Assembly (NCBI GenBank): GCA_016490735.1
Contig: JAEMWC010000058.1
Location: 585,001 to 649,000, forward strand
DNA: 64,000 nucleotides
Source of the DNA: Pachyseris speciosa
Lineage: Eukaryota; Cnidaria; Anthozoa; Scleractinia; Pachyseridae
Reading direction: 5' to 3'
Shown: positions 57,691 through 64,000 of the stretch, piece after piece
How the letters are laid out: the number at the start of each line of letters is the position of its first letter
How positions within the stretch are numbered: position 1 is the stretch's first letter
The notes under the pieces: model-generated
Databases searched by the model: none
What the model saw: only the letters and a program-made list of their open reading frames with translations
Told to the model about the DNA's origin: nothing
Translations under genes and position numbers: made by a program

Positions 57691-60600
57691 ATGGAAACTT
57701 TAAAGGAATATTTGCTTTCAAAGTACTTCAGTTCGTTTGGCTATGTTGTAATTATCTTCCACGTCCCAGCGTTAGTAACATTTGCCGCCTTCACAGGCCA
57801 GCTGAGAACAAGCCAACGGAGATTATTTCGCTGCGATGACTTCGACTGTCGCGACGACTGTCTGCGAGAATATGACAACCAGTTCAACTCTCCTTTTCCT
57901 CTCTATGGCTTTGCCTTGTTGTGTTTCGTTCCTCAGGTGGTTGTATCCATCGCCTACTCCTGGTGCTTTGTGAAATCCCGAGTTGATGAAATAGAAATCG
58001 CCATGAAACCAGACCCTGAAAACCCTCGTCCCAGACCAAGAGTCACTTCTCGAAAAGTGTTTTGTTCTTACTTCGTACATCTGCTCATACGACTCGTACT
58101 GAGGATTTTGTTTATAATTCTGCAGAACTTCGTCTTTTATGCAACTGGTTTTCCAACAGAATTCGTTTGTCGTCTCTGTGATGTGCAGGCTGCAGTAAAG
58201 ACGACAGTAAATTCCACACATTTCAACAACACGAAAGCTGATTCATCCGCTGTCAACTGTGACAACTCTGTTGGATCTGACTTTGCTCTGTGGGCAAAAG
58301 GAATTTGGATCGTAAACGCTCTCTTTACCGTTCTTGAGTTGGGAGAATTGTGTTATCTTCTCGTTCAAGTACGAAACAATGATGCATTCACTTTTGACTC
58401 CGAGTTTTGCCTGAAATACTTTTTCAACAACAGTAGGACTCCAGTCACACTTCCTGACTCGGTTTTCCGCTTTAAAAGGCGATTTCGAGACGAAACGCAG
58501 TATCTGGAACCATTAATTGCTTCTTTCAGTGACAGCACAGACAACAAAGCTTTGGACGACATTTTTGTCCCACTTACTATTCAAACTGGAAGAGCAACCA
58601 ACAAGCCGGATTACACATTAGAAAGACATGAAATCTATAAGATTTATCTAACACCTCAACAAGGATCCATCGCCATAAAGAAGCTTGAAGAGTTGATTCT
58701 TCCCAATGAAGATACCCAAGATCCTAAAAAAATTCTTATTGTTGGTCGACCAGGGATCGGAAAGTCTTTACTGTGTAAGAAACTATTGCGTGACTGGAGC
58801 AACGATAAAATCTTCCGTGACAAACAAGTCTTCTTATTCCAATTCAGGCATTTCAATTCTGAGGCACTAAATGAGAACAATATTTCTCTTAAAGAGCTGC
58901 TTAGTCGTGACCATGGCGTGTTTCAGTATATTTTAGATAACCCAGAGAGAGTAGTTCTCATATTTGATGGCTTGGATGAATTTAAACACCATGAAACTTG
59001 TTTGGAGGATGAGCAGGGAGTAGCTGGAGATGGACCAACAGAGAAGATGAACTTTGCTGCTTTGTATGTGAAATTAATGAAAGGCAAACTTCTTTCTGGG
59101 GCCACAATCATAACAACCTGCAGAGCCAATGTTGTACAGAGTGCTGAAAACTTGACCTTTCATAGGTTAGTGGAAATCATGGGATTTACACCAGAGAAAA
59201 TCCAGGAATATGTACAAAAATACTGTGCACTAAACACAGAGATGATGAGCAGGATATGGGTACACATCAGCAGCAATGCAGAACTACTGTCGTTATGCTA
59301 CATACCAGTAAACTGCTTCATCATCTGTTCTCTTCTTGAAAAGTGGATTTCACTTGAAGAACAGAATTCAAAAGGTACGTTACCAAAAACAACAACAGAA
59401 GTTTTCACAGGAGCTCTGAGATTGTTCATTTTTAAACATCACTCAGCATTTAGAGGAAGACCATTAACTAGAGATTACCTCATGGGAATTACTGGCTTCC
59501 CTGACCCAGTAGAAGGGACTTTGGCCCAAGTGGGATCATTGGCAAAAAAAGGAATAGAATCACAGCAGCTTGTATTTGGATCAAAAGAAGTTCAGGGAAT
59601 GGAAAACTGTGGCCTTTTTCATCGATTACCAGACGCTGAAGTTGAACCTTGGAGGTTTGAGTCTCACTTCTGCTTCCTTCATCTGACTCTGCAAGAGTTA
59701 CTTGCAGCCAGAGAAATTGTAAAGATGCCACCCACTGACCTGAGAAATTTTATCTCCTCGAATGCTGCAGATCCAAAGTGGCAGTTGGTTATACAGTTTG
59801 TAGCTGGTTTGCTTCATGGTCAGAAAAATGAAGCCATTAACACCTTTGTCCAAATTCTTCTTGACTCAGTGAAGGGCAACTCTCCATCAAGAAAAGAAAA
59901 GGTCCTGCTGATGGTAAAGTGTTTACATGAGCACAACAATGAGGAAACTGTAAAGAAGGCAGCTTTTGAACTGGAAAGGAACAATGCAGTTTCTGAAATA
60001 AAGTTAAATGACTGTCAAGTCACACCTCTTGATTGTATAGCAATCACATATTATGTAAAGCATCTCAAGAAACCAACTGCATTGAACCTTTCTGTTGACA
60101 GCATAACAGATCAAGGTGTACCACACCTGTGTGATGCACTAAAACATGCAAATTGTAACCTTAATGAGTTGAACCTTTCAGGTAATGGCATAACAGATCA
60201 AGGTGTATCACACCTGTGTGATGCACTTAAACATGTAAATTGTAAACTCAATAAGTTGAACCTTTCTTACAACAGTATAACAGATCAAGGTGTATCACAC
60301 CTGTGTGATGCACTAAAACATGTAAATTGTAAACTCAATGAGTTGAACCTTGACTGGAGCAGTATAACAGATCAAGGTGTATCACATCTGTGTGATGCAC
60401 TAAAACATGTAAATTGTAACCTCAAAAAGTTGTACCTTGGCTCGAACGATATAACAGATCAAAGTGTGTCACACCTGTGTGATGCACTAAAACATGTAAG
60501 TTGTAACCTAACTGTGTTGAACCTTAGTTTTATCTGTATAACAGATCGGGGTGTATCACACCTGTGTGATACACTAAAACATGTTAATTGTAACCTCAAT

Positions 60601-61392
60601 GGGTTGAACCTTTCTCTCAACGGGGTAAAAGATCAAGGTGTATCAAACCTGTGTGATGCACTAAAACATGCAAATTGTAAACTCAATGAGTTAAACCTTA
60701 GACAGAGCTTTATAACAGATCAAGGTGTATCACACCTGTGTGATGCACTAAAACATGTAAATTGTAACCTCACTGAGTTGAACCTTTCAGGTACCAGTAT
60801 AACATATCAAGGTGTATCTCACCTGTGTGATGCACTAATACATGTAAATTGTAAACTAACCAATTTGTACCTTGGTACTTTAAGAATAACAGATCAAGGT
60901 GTATCATACCTGTTTGATACACTTAAACATGTAAATTGTAAACTCCGTAAGATGAACCTTGCTGTTTTTCACAGGTTAACAGATCAAGGTGTATCACACC
61001 TATGTGATACACTTAAACATCTAAATTGTAAACTCAATGAGTTGGACCTTAGTATGAATGGTATAACAGATCAAGGTGTATCACACCTGTGTGATGCACT
61101 TAAACATGTAAATTGTAAACTCAATAAGTTGAACCTTAGCATGAACGGTATAACAGATCAAGGTGTATCACACCTGTGTGATGCACTAAAACATGTAAAT
61201 TGTAACGTCAATGAGTTGAACCTTTCATATAACAGTATAACAGATCAAGGTGTATCACACTTGTATGATGCACTAAAACATGTAAATTGTAACCTCAATA
61301 AGTTGGACCTTAGCGTGAACAGTATAACAGATCAAGGAAAGAGGGAGCTAATTAAGGTGGGAGAAAATAACTGGTGTGATGTTATCTTTTGA
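57691..61392 (+). CDS. NLR: connexin-like 4-TM module + NACHT + 15 LRRs
   Basis: Single-exon gene of 1,233 residues. Residues 1-228 form a four-helix membrane module: TM1 about 17-36, TM2 about 70-94 (with Pro81), TM3 about 128-151 and TM4 about 202-226. The first loop has Cys48, Cys53 and Cys57; the second has Cys160, Cys163 and Cys190 plus sequons at Asn174 and Asn179, placing both loops outside. Three cysteines per loop and the TM2 proline match connexins; innexins and pannexins have two per loop. The NACHT ATPase follows: Walker A GRPGIGKS (352-359), Walker B VVLIFDGLDEF (421-431) and a sensor arginine in TTCRAN (475-480). Helical NLR-type linker regions lead to 15 LRRs (about 797-1225), mostly of 28 residues and the ribonuclease-inhibitor/NLRC type. 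Known NLRs oligomerise on ligand binding; here that could cluster or gate the membrane module (inference). The start ATG is the first in frame and leads directly into the amphipathic N-terminus. No death-fold, TIR or CARD domain is seen. Confidence 0.95.
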   Translation: METLKEYLLSKYFSSFGYVVIIFHVPALVTFAAFTGQLRTSQRRLFRCDDFDCRDDCLREYDNQFNSPFPLYGFALLCFVPQVVVSIAYSWCFVKSRVDEIEIAMKPDPENPRPRPRVTSRKVFCSYFVHLLIRLVLRILFIILQNFVFYATGFPTEFVCRLCDVQAAVKTTVNSTHFNNTKADSSAVNCDNSVGSDFALWAKGIWIVNALFTVLELGELCYLLVQVRNNDAFTFDSEFCLKYFFNNSRTPVTLPDSVFRFKRRFRDETQYLEPLIASFSDSTDNKALDDIFVPLTIQTGRATNKPDYTLERHEIYKIYLTPQQGSIAIKKLEELILPNEDTQDPKKILIVGRPGIGKSLLCKKLLRDWSNDKIFRDKQVFLFQFRHFNSEALNENNISLKELLSRDHGVFQYILDNPERVVLIFDGLDEFKHHETCLEDEQGVAGDGPTEKMNFAALYVKLMKGKLLSGATIITTCRANVVQSAENLTFHRLVEIMGFTPEKIQEYVQKYCALNTEMMSRIWVHISSNAELLSLCYIPVNCFIICSLLEKWISLEEQNSKGTLPKTTTEVFTGALRLFIFKHHSAFRGRPLTRDYLMGITGFPDPVEGTLAQVGSLAKKGIESQQLVFGSKEVQGMENCGLFHRLPDAEVEPWRFESHFCFLHLTLQELLAAREIVKMPPTDLRNFISSNAADPKWQLVIQFVAGLLHGQKNEAINTFVQILLDSVKGNSPSRKEKVLLMVKCLHEHNNEETVKKAAFELERNNAVSEIKLNDCQVTPLDCIAITYYVKHLKKPTALNLSVDSITDQGVPHLCDALKHANCNLNELNLSGNGITDQGVSHLCDALKHVNCKLNKLNLSYNSITDQGVSHLCDALKHVNCKLNELNLDWSSITDQGVSHLCDALKHVNCNLKKLYLGSNDITDQSVSHLCDALKHVSCNLTVLNLSFICITDRGVSHLCDTLKHVNCNLNGLNLSLNGVKDQGVSNLCDALKHANCKLNELNLRQSFITDQGVSHLCDALKHVNCNLTELNLSGTSITYQGVSHLCDALIHVNCKLTNLYLGTLRITDQGVSYLFDTLKHVNCKLRKMNLAVFHRLTDQGVSHLCDTLKHLNCKLNELDLSMNGITDQGVSHLCDALKHVNCKLNKLNLSMNGITDQGVSHLCDALKHVNCNVNELNLSYNSITDQGVSHLYDALKHVNCNLNKLDLSVNSITDQGKRELIKVGENNWCDVIF
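60082..61340 (+). repeat. 84-bp tandem LRR-coding array, 15 units
   Basis: Units of 84 bp share words such as ataacagatcaaggtgtatc, cacctgtgtgatgcac and aaacatgtaaattgtaa almost without change. Differences cluster in the roughly 15 bp after ttgaacctt. One unit (about 60955-61040) is 3 bp longer. Confidence 0.97.
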
Positions 61393-62334
61393 ACTGCGCC
61401 AGTTGGGTTAGAATTGTATTTATTATTAGGTTATTGTTTCTGATCATTTCCTAGGGGTGCCCATAAACAATTTTTGCATACCTACAATGTTGGTTATTAG
61501 CTAGAGCATAGGACACTTGTCAAACTGGAGGGAAAACTAGCAATCTAGACACTGCATTCTTCTATCCTTATAACAACAACAACACTTTATTTCGCTCTTG
61601 TACTTTACCAATTTAACATATACACAGAAATAAAGAAGAAATTCAGAAAATGTTACCTTATGGAGAACCTCATCCATTGGCCAGGCCACCGAAAGGTAAC
61701 TGCATTCGGATATATATGTAGTCGCCAAAGAAATGCGGCGAGCACACACGGGACCGGCTTCGATGGCGAGAGACTGTGAATAGCTCACTGCCACGGAAAT
61801 CCTATTTCCTCAACAAGTTTCGTCTTATTTTACAGTTTTCGCCGCGAAACTGCGACGGTAACTGCTGGTGAGGAAAGATGCGCTTGAAACAGAGGAACAA
61901 GTGAATATCTCTGCGCAAATGACCGTGGTTTTCCGTACATCAGCCACCCAATTCTTGTAGATCCGCATATCCGGTAGGCGCTATGCTATTTGGTGAAAAG
62001 CCAAGAAGGTTAGAAAACTGTGTGAGGAACTACTTCCGGGGCCGAGCCTAACGTTTCGAAAGAAATAGTCATAAATAGCCCTCCCGCAAGAACTAGTAGT
62101 CCTCCTCGTTCGTTAACATAAAAGAACCTTATATTTTGCATAGATACAGTTAAGTTTCCCGTTTCTATTTCCCCTTCGAAAGAAAGGTGGCCAAGTAGGA
62201 ATACAAGATATCATAACATCATAACTTTGGAGGAAAGAAGCAGTTTAGAAGCAGTTTAGAACGAGCTCACGTAATTAAAGTCACTTGAAAATTGCCGTGT
62301 TAATCAGCGTCGAGTTCGGCGTCGACAAAACCAG

Positions 62335-62410
62335 GATCGGATCGGATCGGATCATGGATCGGATCGGATCACGGATCGGATCGGATCACGGATTGGGAAT
62401 TGGATCACGG
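62335..62410. repeat. (ATCGG)n-type short tandem repeat
   Basis: About a dozen imperfect ggatc or ggatcac units in a row, ending ggatcacggatggg. Confidence 0.9.
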
Positions 62411-62507
62411 ATGGGAAAAGAGTAATAAACAAAAAGTATATTACAATGAACATTGGAGAAATGCTGACACATTGTGACATATTGCGTGACATATTCGAGC
62501 TTAGGGC

Positions 62508-63428
62508 CTACTGAAAGTGATTTCCCGCCATGGAAAGTGATTTCCCGACATGAAGTCTCCTTCACGGCTGTCGCCATGGGCGAAAGCAAGTGGAAGGGAC
62601 GCATTATTTTATCATTCAGTCATAATTTCTTTTTTTAATATCATCTCACGTGTTTATTTACTTTTTCTATATTTGATATTATTTTAGCAAGGGCAAGAGA
62701 AGAGACGAACGCCGACCAGAAGATGACGAACGCCGACCAGAACGGCGTCAGACAGGTCGAGCACGTGCGTTGCCATTACAGTCTGGAGGCTTTTTTCTGG
62801 AATGTTTCAATGACGGTCGACGAGATTTTAGACTTTAAGACATTTTTTCGAAAACTTTAGACCATAAATCGAATTCTATTCCACACACTGAGAAAACTCA
62901 TTTTAAGAAAATCCCTAGCCCTCCGGGGTTTCCTAAAGCTCCACTGGCGAATTCGCGCCGCTGAAAAAATACTTGTCGCTTTCCATATAAAATAATTTAT
63001 CAACGAGCATGATTTTGGTCACAGTGGTTATAGTATATAACTATTAAAAGAGCCAAGGGGGTTGTAAAGATTATTATAATATTACAATACGAAAAATACG
63101 TGATGATTTCACAACTAGACGGCCAAAATTATTGTGCGATCTCTAACTGTTCATCACTGAGTTCCATATACTAGTGGAATTTAAGTCGTTTGGCGTGTAA
63201 TAATCGCGATTTAGGTTAAGAGGAGCTGAGCGAGTTCATAGAAGAAGCCAACATGGATTTAACTAAATAAATCACTCGCGTACACTACACTTTAATCGTC
63301 ACATCTAAAAAACGTTACTCCTCACCTCGTTTTTCGTCTCTTCTCTTGCCCTTCTCTTGGCCATGGCGACGACTACATGTCGGGAAATCACTTTCCATGG
63401 CGGGAAATCACTTTCAGTAGGGCCTACC
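62508..63428. repeat. inverted pair of about 75-bp segments
   Basis: 62508-62590 and 63355-63428 are reverse complements: agggcctactgaaagtgatt in one reads aatcactttcagtagggcct in the other. Each arm contains the word gaaagtgatttcccg twice. They may be the ends of one 0.9-kb element. Confidence 0.8.
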
Positions 63429-63436
63429 GTGTAGCA

Positions 63437-63545
63437 TGAAAATTTTGCGGGTTCTAATTTTTGCGAATTTTGCGGATTGACCTCGATCCGCAAAAATTAG
63501 TTCCCGCAGAAAAAAAAACCGCAAAATAAAACGCCGCAAAAATTA
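63437..63545. repeat. gcaaaaatta-type inverted repeat
   Basis: Alternating inverted words (aatttttgcgaattttgcgg and ccgcaaaaattag, ccgcaaaat, cgccgcaaaaattaa) form an imperfect hairpin. There is no coding potential. Confidence 0.65.
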
Positions 63546-64000
63546 ACTCTCTTCAGTCAAAATAAAAACTCTGCTTTTAATGGACTTGTGCCACTGGGGC
63601 ACATGTTCGAGTGGCGCTTCTGCGGCGGCCTGCACAGGTGTTGTTTCAATTCTTGAAACTTCAACTGAACAAGAAAGTGTTATTATTATCGACTGAATCT
63701 GCCTGCCAGGTTTTGCATTTTATAGGCTGTTCCCAGTTAGATCTCAAAGTTTAATACTACATCTTTTGACTCGAAATCCCCTCTGCATTCTTACATTCTT
63801 ACATTCATACTGCTTTCTTGTAAAATAATAATTGATAATATCGGTCGTGGAAAACCTCATTGCCGTATTAACGAAAGAGTGTTTTGTTGTGCATGGTAGG
63901 GATACGGTAGGCTTTTGTTTTGTTTTGCTGTTGTTCAGTCCCTTTGTGCAGTAAGATATTACAGTGATTACCGTATTATTCTACATTAAATATGTAAGTA

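Larger units (their letters stand above)
61393..64000. other. 3' flank of the NLR gene, no gene seen
   Basis: A+T-rich. It holds a ggatc repeat at 62335, an inverted pair at 62508 and 63355, and a gcaaaaatta-type repeat at 63437. A possible poly(A) signal, aataaa, lies near 61628. No coding exon was recognised on either strand. Confidence 0.6.

Noticed and set aside
57823..58221. 132-codon minus-strand frame
   Set aside because: It is an antisense shadow of the NLR membrane module.

Overview
This is eukaryotic, animal-type DNA: about 60% A+T, with GT-AG introns, long introns, tRNA-derived SINEs, LINE and Penelope-like remnants, and many short terminal-inverted-repeat or fold-back elements. 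A large intron-less NACHT-LRR gene with 28-residue LRRs, together with the repeat style, fits an anthozoan cnidarian, most likely a stony coral. This is an inference from gene and repeat content, not from a database match.

Layout. 1-14.6 kb: two aldo-keto reductase (AKR1-type) genes, tail to tail. The minus copy (7620-14584) can be assembled completely, with an intact catalytic tetrad. The plus copy (exons from 388 to 6596) lacks one whole exon and has lost the two codons for Asn-Gln in the nicotinamide-binding strand, so it is probably a pseudogene. 16.2-26.2 kb (minus): a seven-exon peroxiredoxin-4 (secretory typical 2-Cys peroxiredoxin) whose second intron holds about 25 copies of a 62-bp minisatellite. 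28.0-44.5 kb (plus): a roughly 12-exon armadillo-repeat gene. Its splice sites and phases agree throughout, but one base seems to be missing at two places. Its introns carry a 2-kb fold-back, a LINE fragment, a Tigger-like element and other small elements. 48.2-49.7 kb (minus): the terminal exon of an unrecognised, mostly disordered protein. 50-57.6 kb: repeat-rich DNA (SINE, a 0.9-kb TIR element, a LINE 3' end, a Penelope-like C-terminus, an inverted repeat). 57.7-61.4 kb (plus): a single-exon 1,233-residue NLR. 61.4-64 kb: no gene seen.

The main observation is the NLR. Its N-terminus is not a death-fold domain but a four-helix membrane module with three cysteines in each of two predicted extracellular loops and a proline-containing second helix, which is the layout of connexins. 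It is followed by an intact NACHT ATPase and 15 LRRs that are nearly identical at the DNA level except at the exposed beta-strand positions. This reads as a channel-like membrane module joined to a NACHT-LRR sensor.

No operon-like link between the genes is evident. AKR and peroxiredoxin-4 are neighbouring redox genes on the same strand, which may be chance.
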